64,000 bases of DNA from assembly GCF_016907875.1 (NCBI RefSeq), contig NZ_JAFBCU010000001.1:1984001-2048000 (forward strand). The letters are read 5' to 3'. Source of the stretch: Arthrobacter roseus. GTDB lineage: Bacteria; Actinomycetota; Actinomycetes; Actinomycetales; Micrococcaceae. Shown here in pieces: positions 7,791 to 17,969 of the stretch (positions within the stretch are counted from its first letter, which is position 1; each line of letters begins with the position of its first letter). The notes under the pieces were generated by a model. The model made no database searches, was not told where the DNA came from, and saw nothing but the letters and a program-made list of their open reading frames with translations. Position numbers and translations under genes: made by a program.

Positions 7791-7891
7791 TTTCTGTGTG
7801 TTTACCACTGCACGCTCCTTTTTACTTGCTGTCAATGGTGGTGCGCGTTGACAGCAAGCCCTATGAGGAACCGATTTTTAGGCGCAGGACA

Positions 7892-10800
7892 CTAGATGAT
7901 CGTGTCACTGAGGTGGTCCGGCGTCCCGAAACGGTGCGCGGTGATCGAGATGGCCTGTTCACGCAGGAACGGCAACAGCTCGACGCGTCCCGCGGCGACG
8001 ACCGGGTGGTCATAGACAGCGACGTCCGGCTTGCCCTGCGCCGCAGCATAGGTCTCCTGCGAAGAGGCGCCAATGAAGCGGATCCTGGTCCCGGAATCAG
8101 GGCCGGTCCGTGCAGCCAGACGGCCCACATGTGCCCGCCAGGCCTGAGCATCCTCGACAGCGACTTGGACACCCTCGGAACGCAGGCCGGCCAAGACGCG
8201 GGTCGACAGCTCAGTGGTGACGCTGACGCTGATCCCCGCCCCCGGGCGTTCGCTGGTGCCGATACGGCCGCTGGCCCCGCTGCTGACCGTGGCCTTGTGG
8301 GCGCGGAGCCCGGCGGAGACCACGCGCAGCAGCTCGGCCACGCCGTGTCCGGAGGTGTCCTGCTCGTAGCGCACGGTCACCGGCACCGGACGGTAGCGGA
8401 AGACGTTGCGCTCGGACTGCAGCGCCGAAACGTCCTTGACGACCCCGAACTCCTTCACCAGCTGATAGTAGTCCGTGGCCCGGGCGCCCTGCAGCCAAGC
8501 GAAATCAGCCGGGTCGATGGCATTGCCGGTCGCCGGGCCTGCTTCAGCAGCCACGACACCGAGGATGTCGCTGCCTCCCGCGACTTCCGCGTTCGAGGTG
8601 GCCGAGGTGTCGGTTCCCGTCGCGGTGCGCACGGTGGCGTGGGAGACCGCTGCATGGGATTCGGCAGCAGCTTCCGCCTCTGGACTGACCGGCGCGTCGG
8701 TCCAGGACCCCATGCCGACCAGATAGTTCGGGCCGCCGGCCTTGGCCCCTGCCCCGATGGCAGACTTCTTCCACCCGCCGAACGGCTGCCGGCGCACGAT
8801 CGCCCCGGTGATGCCGCGGTTGATGTAGAGGTTGCCGGCCTTGACGTTATCCAGCCAGTATTCGAGCTCCTCGGGGTCCAGCGAGTGGAGTCCGGAGGTG
8901 AGCCCGTATTCGATGTCGTTGACCATCTCCACAGCCTCCTCGAGCGTCTCAGCGGTCATAACACCGAGGATCGGGCCGAAGTACTCGGTCAGGTGGTACT
9001 CGGAGCCACGCTGCACGCCGGTGCGCACGCCCGGGCTCCACAACTTGCCGGAGTCATCGAGTTGGCGCGGTTGCAGCACCCAGTGTTCGCCGGCGCCCAA
9101 GGTGGTCAATCCGCGCAGCAACTTGCCCTGGGCCGGTTCGATGACCGGGCCCATCTGGGTTCCCGCGTCCTGCGGGTAGCCGACCTGCAGTGAGCGGACG
9201 GCGTCGATGAGCTGGCTGTGGAAACGCGGCGACCTGGCGACCGCGCCCACCATCACCACCAACGAAGCCGCCGAGCACTTCTGTCCCGCGTGACCGAAGG
9301 CGGAGGCGGCGACATCACGTGCGGCCAGGTCCAAGTCAGCCGAAGCCGTCACGATGAGAGCGTTCTTTCCGGAGGTCTCGGCCAGCAACGGCAGGTCTTC
9401 GCGGAAGGAGCGGAACAGTTCAGCGGTTTCGTATCCGCCGGTGAGGATGAGCCGGTCTACCTTGGGGTGCGAGACCAGCCGCGTGCCCAGATCACGTTCG
9501 GAGAGCTGGACGTAGGAGAGCAGTTCACGACCAATCCCGGCAGCATCGAGCGCCTCCCAGATGGCCTGGACCATGATGGCACCGGAACGGGCTGCCTGCT
9601 TGGCGGGTTTGAAGACGACGCCGGAACCGGCAGCCAGTGCCGAGAGGGTGGAACCGGCGGGGATGGCGACCGGGAAGTTCCACGGAGGGGTCACCACAGT
9701 CAGCCGCGAGGGCACGAACGTGGCACCGTCGACGGTGTCCAGCGCCCGGGCCGATTCGGCGTAGAAATGGGCGAAGTCGATGGCCTCGGACACTTCCGGA
9801 TCGCCCTGGTCGAGGGTCTTTCCACATTCGGAGGCCATAACCTCAAGCAGCTCCCCCCGGTAGGCGGCCAGCCGTTCCCCGGCGTGGTGCAGCACGGCGG
9901 CGCGCTCGGCCCCGCTGAGCCGGCCCCAGGACTCGGAGGCGGCGTGGGTGGCCTCGATGACGGCGTCCACTTCCCCGGTGGTGGCGAGCGTGTGGGCTTC
10001 GATGGTGTCGCAGCCCAGTGTGCTCTGCGGAACCCGGGTCAAGATGTCCCGGCCCCAGGCACGGTTACCGGCCAGATCGGGGTCGGTATTGGGGGTGTTG
10101 GTGAACTTTCGCTCTCCCGAAGCGTATTCGTCGACCTTCGCAGCAGCAGCCTCGGCGTCGTACGTGCGGCGATCCTGGTTGCGGTTCGGCGTGGGAACGA
10201 CGTCACCAATTTCCTCCAGGGAGGCCAGGAAGCGGTCTGTCTCACGCTTGAAGAGGGCTTCGTTGTCGTCGAGTTCGAAGACGGCGGACATGAAGTTCTC
10301 CTGGCTGGCTCCTTCTTCAAGCCGACGGATCAGGTAGGAGATCGCCACGTCGAATTCCCCGGGGTGGACCACCGGGGTGTAGAGCAGCAAGGATCCGACG
10401 TCGGCCTTCACGGCGGCCGCCTGCCCGGTGGCCATGCCCAACAGCATTTCGAAGTCGATGCCTTCGGAAATGCCGCGGGCCTTGGCCAGCAGGTGGGCCA
10501 GAGCGACGTCGAAGAGGTTGTGTCCGGCGATGCCCAAGTGCACATTGGCCGTGTGCTCGGGGCGCAACGCGTAGTCGATGACCGCCTTATAAGAAGTGTC
10601 AGTGGCCTGTTTAGAATGCCAGGTCGCTGCCGGCCAGCCGTGGATGTCGGCTTCCATGATCTCCATGGGCAGATTGGCGCCCTTGACCAGGCGCACCTTC
10701 ACCGGTGCGCCACCGGCCGCCACACGTTCGGCGGCGAACTCCTGCAATTCGATCATCGCCGGGAGGGCATCGGGCAGGTAAGCCTGCAGCACGATGCCAC

Positions 10801-11569
10801 CTTCGACATCGCGGAACTCAGGCAGGGCCATGAGCCGTTTGAACACGGCCATGGTCAAGTCCAGGTCCTTGTATTCCTCCATGTCCAGGTTGATGAACTT
10901 ACGCGGGGACGAGTCGCGGGCCTGCCGGTAAATCGGGGCCAGCTTCTCCACGATGTTCCCGACGGCTTCGTCGAAGTCCCAGTGGTTGTGCGGGGCGACG
11001 CTCGAGGAGACCTTGACGGAGACATAGTCGACATCCGGGCGACGCAGCAGCCGGGAAATGCCCTCAAGCCGGCGGCCGGCCTCCTTCTCACCGAGGATGG
11101 CCTCACCGAGCAGGTTGATGTTCAGCCGCACGTCCTTCTTTTGGATCTTCTCGATGGCGGGGCCGAGCTTGGCATCGGTGGCATCGACGATCAGGTGGCC
11201 GACCATTGCCCGCAGGACGCGCCGGGCGATCGGGATCACCAGACCGGGGACGAGCGGGGCGATGACCCCACCAAGGACGACGGCGGAGCGCATGTACCAG
11301 GGCAGGAACCCGGGGACCTTAGGGGCCAGGGCACGCAGATTGCGGGCGGCGACATGCAGGTCTTCAGGGCGGATCACGCGGTCGACGAAGCCCACAGTGA
11401 AGTCTAAGCCGTTGGGATCCTTCAAGACCCCGGCCAGTTGACGGGCCGACGCATCGACAGGCTGTTTGGAGCCCTCGCTCAGCCAGTGGCGGACCAGGGC
11501 GACGGCATCGTCGGCCAGATCCTTCGGGGAAACGGTGTTCGTCCCGGCGGACGGGGAAGTAGTGGTCAC
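7892..11569 (-). CDS. putA: Bifunctional proline dehydrogenase / L-glutamate gamma-semialdehyde dehydrogenase PutA
   Basis: A protein of about 1225 residues that oxidises proline to P5C (FAD, N-terminal half) and P5C to glutamate (NAD, C-terminal half). The PRODH domain shows VSVKVSSSVAPHNHWDFDEA and VRLVKGANLPMEI. The ALDH domain shows LLAETSGKNALIVT (catalytic Glu region), FGHAGQKCSAASLVV (catalytic Cys) and EYFGPILGVM. GTG at 11567-11569 is chosen because AGGAG lies 10 nt upstream; an ATG at 11662 would add an Arg-rich extension unlike the family. Together with putP it allows use of proline as carbon and nitrogen source. A decayed LysR gene is divergent from it. Confidence 0.93.
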   Translation of the reverse strand: MTTTSPSAGTNTVSPKDLADDAVALVRHWLSEGSKQPVDASARQLAGVLKDPNGLDFTVGFVDRVIRPEDLHVAARNLRALAPKVPGFLPWYMRSAVVLGGVIAPLVPGLVIPIARRVLRAMVGHLIVDATDAKLGPAIEKIQKKDVRLNINLLGEAILGEKEAGRRLEGISRLLRRPDVDYVSVKVSSSVAPHNHWDFDEAVGNIVEKLAPIYRQARDSSPRKFINLDMEEYKDLDLTMAVFKRLMALPEFRDVEGGIVLQAYLPDALPAMIELQEFAAERVAAGGAPVKVRLVKGANLPMEIMEADIHGWPAATWHSKQATDTSYKAVIDYALRPEHTANVHLGIAGHNLFDVALAHLLAKARGISEGIDFEMLLGMATGQAAAVKADVGSLLLYTPVVHPGEFDVAISYLIRRLEEGASQENFMSAVFELDDNEALFKRETDRFLASLEEIGDVVPTPNRNQDRRTYDAEAAAAKVDEYASGERKFTNTPNTDPDLAGNRAWGRDILTRVPQSTLGCDTIEAHTLATTGEVDAVIEATHAASESWGRLSGAERAAVLHHAGERLAAYRGELLEVMASECGKTLDQGDPEVSEAIDFAHFYAESARALDTVDGATFVPSRLTVVTPPWNFPVAIPAGSTLSALAAGSGVVFKPAKQAARSGAIMVQAIWEALDAAGIGRELLSYVQLSERDLGTRLVSHPKVDRLILTGGYETAELFRSFREDLPLLAETSGKNALIVTASADLDLAARDVAASAFGHAGQKCSAASLVVMVGAVARSPRFHSQLIDAVRSLQVGYPQDAGTQMGPVIEPAQGKLLRGLTTLGAGEHWVLQPRQLDDSGKLWSPGVRTGVQRGSEYHLTEYFGPILGVMTAETLEEAVEMVNDIEYGLTSGLHSLDPEELEYWLDNVKAGNLYINRGITGAIVRRQPFGGWKKSAIGAGAKAGGPNYLVGMGSWTDAPVSPEAEAAAESHAAVSHATVRTATGTDTSATSNAEVAGGSDILGVVAAEAGPATGNAIDPADFAWLQGARATDYYQLVKEFGVVKDVSALQSERNVFRYRPVPVTVRYEQDTSGHGVAELLRVVSAGLRAHKATVSSGASGRIGTSERPGAGISVSVTTELSTRVLAGLRSEGVQVAVEDAQAWRAHVGRLAARTGPDSGTRIRFIGASSQETYAAAQGKPDVAVYDHPVVAAGRVELLPFLREQAISITAHRFGTPDHLSDTII

Positions 11570-11698
11570 GTCGGTGGTGCTCCTAGCAGGAAACGACCGG
11601 TGGGAAACCGGCCTGCGCGACATGGGGCAGAGTCCCCCATGACTTAAGTATCCACCTCCCATGGGTTAAGGAAAAGCCACGAATAATGAGAAATCGTC

Positions 11699-12400
11699 TT
11701 GTTGGAGGTCAGGAGGTTGCGCCTATCGCGGGAATTGAGCATCCGCGGCACGGTCTCCGGAGTCGCTGCCACCCTGAATTTCAATCCCGCGAACGCAGCT
11801 TCGAGCAGCAGCTCTCACTGCTCGAGGAGGAACCCGGTGTTGTCTTGTTGCGACGCAGTGGACGGAAGCTGGCCCTCACACCGCAGGCCCAGATGCTCGT
11901 CGCCCACACGACCGAGCTGCTCGCGGCACTGGAACGCGCCGAAGCCACGCTGTCCAGCACACTGCCGACCATCTCCGGAACCGTGCACCTGACCATGTTC
12001 CAAAGCACCGTGCTAGCCCTGATGCCAGCCACCCCTGGAAACCTTGCGCGCCGAACATCCCGGCATCCGCGTCGAGATCACCCAATACGAACTTGAGACG
12101 ACTCTACACAAGCCGTGGGCGCGTGACTTCGACCTCGTGGTCACCGAACAATACCCATGCCACGCGACACCACACTACCTGGGCTTGGATCGGCGTCCCC
12201 TAACGCTGGACTCCATTCAGCTGGGAGTGTCCACGAACACCACCAGCCCACAGGCGGTGGACTCACTGAAGCAGGCGACCGCCCTGCCCTAGGTCATGGA
12301 ACCGCACGGGACCGCGGTTGCGGCGGATCGAGGTGCCCTCGCGCCCGCTGCGGACCAACCTTCACCGCGGCCCATGAATCCAGTACTCAGAATCCCGCCA
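11699..12400 (+). pseudogene. LysR-family regulator, frameshifted remnant
   Basis: Pieces of one LysR regulator lie in different frames. From 11699 there is MLEVRRLRLSRELSIRGTVS (start of the HTH). From about 11790 another frame has FEQQLSLLEEEPG and LLRRSGRKLALTPQAQMLVA (end of the HTH and linker). From about 12044 a third has RAEHPGIRVEITQYELETTL (start of the effector domain), ending in a stop near 12290, with weak traces (VMEPHGTA) beyond. At least two frameshifts are needed. Being divergent from putA, it may once have regulated proline catabolism. Confidence 0.75.
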
Positions 12401-12605
12401 TCACGGCGGGCGGTGCACAAATCACTGGAGAACCACCAAAGCACTCGGCATCCCCCGAAATGGCGACAGAAATGGCCGTGCTCAGGGCAGGGATATGGGT
12501 ACTTGAAAGATGACCAGGTCGGGCCGGTAGGCCTGCCCCGACTGCTGGAACCCATCCATGGAATCCAGCTCTTTTTCCCATCCGCTGGCCGAGCTACTGA
12601 CATCG
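12401..12605. other. Degraded sequence after the LysR remnant
   Basis: No gene is supported. The short ORFs here have no recognisable motifs and flank two broken genes, so this is probably decayed coding DNA, some of it the missing 3' part of the NAD(P)-binding gene on the minus strand. Confidence 0.35.
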
Positions 12606-13073
12606 TTATGTTCTTCGTGGCTGAAGAAGGGGTGACTTGTGAATTCGTCGAATATCCGACGCCAAGCCGCCACCGCGCCCGGTAACAATCGTATAGGGAA
12701 CATCTCCGGCAGAGACGATCCGCTCCTGCGCTGCCTTGCCTTGGTAGTACCCCATTCCGCTAAGGGCGGGAGCCGCCACGTTGATGATGGAGAGCAGCAC
12801 GAGATGGGAGACGTGAGCTCGTTTCGCGGCGGCGACGACGTTGGTACTCATCCAGCCCAGGACATTGATGGCTTTGCGGGCGCTCATGGTTGTGTAGTTG
12901 GTGCAGTCGACGACGGTATCAGCGCCGTCGAGCGCTTGATCAAGGCCTTTCCTCGATGCCGTGTCCACACCGTTGGCGCGCATAGCTGGGACGGCGTCGT
13001 GCCCCTGGTCCCGCAGTCGCTCCGCGACGAGCGCGCCCATGGTTCCGGATGCTCCGAGCACGACAATTTTCAT
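12606..13073 (-). pseudogene. NAD(P)-binding (NmrA/atypical SDR) protein, probably 3'-truncated
   Basis: The 155 residues start with a good Rossmann fold (MKIVVLGASGTMGALVAERL, then GADTVVDCTNYTTMSA) and run through VSHLVLLSIINV and GYYQGKAAQERIV to VPYTIV. In the family this last motif is followed by about 100 residues of substrate-binding domain, but here the frame turns into TGRGGGLASDIRR and stops. A frameshift or deletion near 12690 is likely. Such proteins are redox sensors or reductases. It could still make a short product, but probably not a functional one. Confidence 0.6.
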
Positions 13074-13186
13074 GGGACCTTCTTACCCCATAGCTTGGTC
13101 AGGCGCGATGACAGCAGCGGATGGAATTGTTCCAGCCTCCGTACAGTTGGCATCAGTAATCATCACGACGTCGAAAGGGTTCCGGC

Positions 13187-13501
13187 ATGACCGTCAATTC
13201 AGCCCAAGACAGTGCTTCTCAGGACCGCGCGTCCCAGGACAGCGCAGCCTTCATCCCGGAAGCGGGAACTATCACCATGTTTACAACGAGCTGGTGCGGT
13301 TACTGCCGACGTCTGAAGTCGCATCTGGACACGCAGGGCGTTGGGTACCGGGAGGTCAACATTGAAGATGTGCCCGGTACTGCAGAGCTTGTTGAATCGC
13401 TCAACTACGGCAATCAGACTGTACCCACGGTTCTGTTCCCGGATGGCAGCGTTGCCACTAACCCCTCGGCCGCAGATGTAGAAGTGCGATTAGGGCTTTA
13501 G
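13187..13501 (+). CDS. Mycoredoxin / glutaredoxin-like protein
   Basis: A thioredoxin-fold protein of 104 residues with the redox motif WCGYC in MFTTSWCGYCRRLKSHLD, followed by YREVNIEDVPGTAELVESL and the cis-Pro element QTVPTVLFPDGS. This is the pattern of mycoredoxin-1, which reduces protein-mycothiol mixed disulfides in the cytosol. The first 25 residues are Ser/Gln/Ala-rich and may not all belong (a later start is possible). Its neighbour is the mycothiol-dependent formaldehyde dehydrogenase, which agrees with a role in mycothiol chemistry. Confidence 0.85.
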   Translation: MTVNSAQDSASQDRASQDSAAFIPEAGTITMFTTSWCGYCRRLKSHLDTQGVGYREVNIEDVPGTAELVESLNYGNQTVPTVLFPDGSVATNPSAADVEVRLGL

Positions 13502-13587
13502 CTCTCACCTCGTCATACTTCAAACCGCCTAAGATGAAATGGCAGGCGCGCAGTTGCGGGCTAAGCCGCAAGTGAGAGGACAAACCG

Positions 13588-14673
13588 TTGGTTCACAAGG
13601 TCAAGGCAGCAGTGGCTCACGCCAAGAACGAACCGGTCAAGATCGAGACGATTCTGGTCCCGGATCCAGGACCAGGTGAGGCTCTGGTAGACATCCTGAC
13701 CTGCGGTGTCTGCCACACGGATCTTGCGTATCAGCAGGGCGGCATCAGCGATGACTACCCGTTCCTCCTTGGACACGAGGCCACCGGTGTTGTCAGCGCC
13801 GTAGGTGAGGGCGTTACCGAAGTTGTGGCAGGCGACCGCGTCATCCTGAACTGGCGCGCTGTCTGCGGCGAATGCCGTGCCTGCAGACGGGGTGAACCCC
13901 AATATTGTTTCGATACGCACAACGCCACGCAGAAGATGACCCTCGAGGACGGCACGGAGCTCAGTGCCGCACTCGGCATCGGTGCCTTTGCTGAGAAAAC
14001 CCTCGTTGCCGCTGGACAGTGCACCAAAGTTGATCCCGAAGCGGATCCGGCAGCTGCCGGGCTTCTGGGCTGCGGGATCATGGCCGGCATCGGCGCCGCC
14101 ATCAACACCGGCAACGTCCAGCGCGGCGACTCCGTTGCCGTCATCGGCTGCGGCGGAGTGGGCACAGCGGCTATCGCGGGCGCACGCTTGGCGGGCGCGA
14201 CGACGATCATCGCCGTCGATCTCGACGACGCAAAAACCTCGAGGGCCAAGGAATTGGGCGCCACCCACACCATCAACTCCAAAAACGAAGACCCGATCGA
14301 GGCCATCCGGAAGCTCACCGGCGGTAACGGAGCTGACGTCGTCATTGACGCCGTCGGGCGCCCGGAAACCTACAAGCAAGCCTTCTACGCGCGCGACCTC
14401 GCCGGTACAGTGGTTCTGGTAGGTGTGCCGACGCCAGAGATGAAACTTGAGCTGCCGCTGCTGGATATTTTCGGCCGGGGTGGTTCGTTGAAATCGTCCT
14501 GGTACGGTGACTGCCTGCCCTCGCGCGACTTCCCGATGCTCATCAACCACTACCTCAACGGAAATCTCGATCTGGACGCTTTCGTGTCTGAACGCATCGG
14601 AATCGATGACATTGAAGTGGCGTTCGACAGGATGAAAGCTGGCAAGGTACTTCGATCGGTGGTGGAACTCTGA
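13588..14673 (+). CDS. S-(hydroxymethyl)mycothiol dehydrogenase
   Basis: A zinc-dependent medium-chain dehydrogenase of 361 residues that oxidises the formaldehyde-mycothiol adduct with NAD. The catalytic zinc site is visible as CGVCHTD and GHEATG. The structural zinc lobe is [15 protein letters not shown] and the nucleotide-binding fold is [10 protein letters not shown]. Overall sequence (e.g. [20 protein letters not shown]) is of the MscR/AdhE2 type rather than glutathione-dependent AdhC. The start is TTG at 13588 with GAGAGG upstream. Its stop overlaps the ATG of the MBL gene (TGATG), so the two are coupled. Confidence 0.9.
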   Translation: MVHKVKAAVAHAKNEPVKIETILVPDPGPGEALVDILTCGVCHTDLAYQQGGISDDYPFLLGHEATGVVSAVGEGVTEVVAGDRVILNWRAVCGECRACRRGEPQYCFDTHNATQKMTLEDGTELSAALGIGAFAEKTLVAAGQCTKVDPEADPAAAGLLGCGIMAGIGAAINTGNVQRGDSVAVIGCGGVGTAAIAGARLAGATTIIAVDLDDAKTSRAKELGATHTINSKNEDPIEAIRKLTGGNGADVVIDAVGRPETYKQAFYARDLAGTVVLVGVPTPEMKLELPLLDIFGRGGSLKSSWYGDCLPSRDFPMLINHYLNGNLDLDAFVSERIGIDDIEVAFDRMKAGKVLRSVVEL

Positions 14674-15299
14674 TGATCACTATTGATAACGCTGTTACGT
14701 CAGGAACGTTTTCGCTCGACGGCGGCACATGGGATGTGGATAACAATGTCTGGATTGTGGGTGACGACAATGAGTGCATCATCATCGACGCACCACACGA
14801 CATCCAGCCAATCCTGACAGCAATCTCGGGACGTACGGTGAAGGCGATCCTGCTCACCCATGCCCACGACGATCACATTGGGGCAGCACTGGAGCTACAA
14901 AAATCCACGGGCGCACCGATCCATCTCCACAGCGAGGACCGCATGCTGTGGGACCGGGTCTACCCGGATCATGCCCCCGATGGTGACGTCGCCGACGGTG
15001 ACACCTTCGACGTTGCTGGAGTTCAACTAACAGCGCTGCATACGCCGGGGCACTCCCCCGGTTCAGTCAGTTACCACTTACCGTCAGAGAAAGCGGTGTT
15101 CACCGGCGACACATTGTTCAACGGCGGACCTGGGGCCACTGGCCGCTCCTACAGTGATTTCCCGACCATCATCAATTCAATCCGGGACCGGCTCTTCGTG
15201 CTTCCTGGCGAGACTGTGGTCCGGACAGGTCACGGCGATTCAACGACCATCGGAGCAGAATCACCTCACCTTGAAGAGTGGATCCGGCAGGGAGCCTGA
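14673..15299 (+). CDS. MBL-fold metallo-hydrolase linked to mycothiol-dependent formaldehyde oxidation
   Basis: A 208-residue metallo-beta-lactamase-fold protein with LLTHAHDDHIGAALELQ (HxHxDH), LHTPGHSPGSVSYHLP (third His), VFTGDTLFNGGPG (bridging Asp) and RTGHGDSTTIG (final His). All metal ligands expected for a dinuclear hydrolase are present. It overlaps the upstream dehydrogenase gene by one base. In mycothiol organisms this neighbour is thought to hydrolyse the S-formylmycothiol product to formate and mycothiol; that role is from context, while the fold is from sequence. Confidence 0.85.
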   Translation: MITIDNAVTSGTFSLDGGTWDVDNNVWIVGDDNECIIIDAPHDIQPILTAISGRTVKAILLTHAHDDHIGAALELQKSTGAPIHLHSEDRMLWDRVYPDHAPDGDVADGDTFDVAGVQLTALHTPGHSPGSVSYHLPSEKAVFTGDTLFNGGPGATGRSYSDFPTIINSIRDRLFVLPGETVVRTGHGDSTTIGAESPHLEEWIRQGA

Positions 15300-15301
15300 A
15301 T

Positions 15302-16078
15302 CTACCCAACCCGCTCGGTGAGCCAAGGCCAGGAACGTTCGTGCAGTGACGCATAGTCGGCGTAGGCATCCAATACTGCTGCCCTAACGTCCTCAACACA
15401 AAGCCCTGGCACCAGGTCTTCCGCGGCACCCGCCGTCGTCGTGTCCCAGACGAGGTCAAGCGCCGAATAAACGTCGGTGAGGACATTCCGGATCGGAGCT
15501 GAATTTTCGACGACGATTACAGATGAGAACATCCACGCGCCGGCAACAATGCGCTGGGCTGTCCCTACCAGTTTCACCTCTGGGCCCGACGACGGCGTGC
15601 CGTGGACACTGAATTCCCCAGGGCAATACTCCCCGGGGATCTCTCCCATGGCAGCGTTCACGCCGACGCCGCGCAGCGCTCTGGCCAGCAGCTCACCGAA
15701 AAAGCGGAACCGGTCGCGAGAACCGGCCACGGCGTCGTCGTGCGGTTCAAGGTGATCTACCACGAGGCAGCCCGGGTGGTAGGCGGCCGCGCGCCCGCCA
15801 GCCTTGCGCACGAGCGGTTCGTATCCTGCCGACCGGCTAACGTCCTGGGCCTCGACGAAACCCGACAACCGCACATCACGTTGCCCAAAAGCCATCGTTT
15901 CAACCGGCCGATAAACCCGCAATACCGGTCCCAGACGCCCCGTTTTTACCGCGCTCAGGATACGCAGTGCGTAGTCCAGATCCTCTGCGGCTCCGAGCGG
16001 TTGGGACTGGAAGATAGTGGATAGCTGATCGACCTGGGCGAATAATTTTCTGCTGTTGTTATCCGCAGTGCCGGCCAT
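15302..16078 (-). CDS. Lipoate-protein ligase A family protein
   Basis: A 258-residue protein of the biotin/lipoate ligase fold. Visible are a substrate loop (RVYRPVETMAFGQRDVRLSG), YEPLVRKAGGRAAAYHPGCL (family R-R-x-x-G-G-x-x-x-H/Y-motif) and LVGTAQRIVAGAWMFSSVIV (K-x-x-G-x-x-Q-R-type motif). It probably attaches lipoate or octanoate to dehydrogenase subunits, but members of this branch are poorly characterised. It converges with the MBL gene (2-nt gap) and lies 5 nt after the thioesterase gene on its own strand. Confidence 0.75.
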   Translation of the reverse strand: MAGTADNNSRKLFAQVDQLSTIFQSQPLGAAEDLDYALRILSAVKTGRLGPVLRVYRPVETMAFGQRDVRLSGFVEAQDVSRSAGYEPLVRKAGGRAAAYHPGCLVVDHLEPHDDAVAGSRDRFRFFGELLARALRGVGVNAAMGEIPGEYCPGEFSVHGTPSSGPEVKLVGTAQRIVAGAWMFSSVIVVENSAPIRNVLTDVYSALDLVWDTTTAGAAEDLVPGLCVEDVRAAVLDAYADYASLHERSWPWLTERVG

Positions 16079-16083
16079 GTGGC

Positions 16084-16863
16084 TCAGGTCTTCCGGACGG
16101 TCAGGATCTGCTCCGCCCGGCCAAACGGTCCCCGAACGTCATGCAGGATAGTAGACGTCAGGCCGATCCCGTCCTCACCAAACGTCACGCGGTTGTCGAG
16201 ACCGAGCCAGGGGCCCTTCGGCTTCCGGTGCATGTGAATTTGCAGATCCAGATTGGGAAACATGTAGCTGTCCTTGCCCGGCCGGACCCTGGAGGCGATG
16301 CCGTTGGCCGTATCCACTAGCCCCATCAGCCGCACCAGGTCCGACGTCGGGACGCCCTCCACCATGTCGTAGGGGCTACGGATCCACACCTGGCCACGCC
16401 CGGGGCGATGGCCTTCTGCCACCCTCAGGTCGAGGGACTCAATATAGCCACCGGGCCATTCGCTCATGCCCGTCCAAAGTTTTGCTTCGTCTGGACCCTG
16501 CATCGCATGGTCCTCAACGGCGGCGACGTCAGAGGTGTCCGCTGTTTTCAATCGCCATGCCGTAGCGCGGATGGCCGTGCGTCCCTTGGCAACTATTTCT
16601 GCCTGCACAAGTTCGATGGTCTTGCCCGGACGAATAACTTCCGCGGACACTGTGAACTCACCAGCATGGATCATTCCGAGAATGTCATAGCTGATCCGGG
16701 CCATCCGCATATCTTCGCGGGGGCTGCACTGCTCCAGTGCGTAGGCCAGAATTCCGGATGCAGGAGCCATGTGCTGCTCCTCGGGATTCCATGCGCCCTG
16801 CGCGTGGATAGTGGACTCAAATGTGTTGCCTCCCAGATGGCGGTAATACGATTCGGCGGTCAT
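16084..16863 (-). CDS. Acyl-CoA thioesterase family protein (double hotdog type)
   Basis: A 259-residue protein with two hotdog-like halves. The N-half contains WNPEEQHMAPASGILAYALE and RISYDILGMIHAGEFTVSAE (TesB/thioesterase-like), and the C-half LDLQIHMHRKPKGPWLGLDN and GIGLTSTILHDVRGPFGRAE, where these proteins carry a D..G..A.....L pattern. It would hydrolyse an acyl-CoA thioester; the substrate is unknown. It lies just upstream of the lipoate-ligase-like gene and probably forms a two-gene unit with it. Confidence 0.75.
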   Translation of the reverse strand: MTAESYYRHLGGNTFESTIHAQGAWNPEEQHMAPASGILAYALEQCSPREDMRMARISYDILGMIHAGEFTVSAEVIRPGKTIELVQAEIVAKGRTAIRATAWRLKTADTSDVAAVEDHAMQGPDEAKLWTGMSEWPGGYIESLDLRVAEGHRPGRGQVWIRSPYDMVEGVPTSDLVRLMGLVDTANGIASRVRPGKDSYMFPNLDLQIHMHRKPKGPWLGLDNRVTFGEDGIGLTSTILHDVRGPFGRAEQILTVRKT

Positions 16864-16945
16864 GGGGCTCCCTCAACGATGGCTGCTTCCAATCTATTTG
16901 ACCCGGCGAAGCCGGACAAATCCGGGTGAGGTTGCCGAGTACCGT

Positions 16946-17926
<981 letters not shown>

Positions 17927-17969
17927 TTACCTCTCAAAAAATGTATGGGTGGAGCTGAAGCGGGGGAAG

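Noticed and set aside
7796-9193. 465-codon open frame on the plus strand
   Set aside because: Antisense of the putA C-terminal half in GC-rich DNA; no recognisable motif.
9218-11407. 729-codon open frame on the plus strand
   Set aside because: It is the antisense shadow of putA; the minus frame has full domain and active-site matches, while this one is Gly/Val/Asp/His-rich with no family signal.
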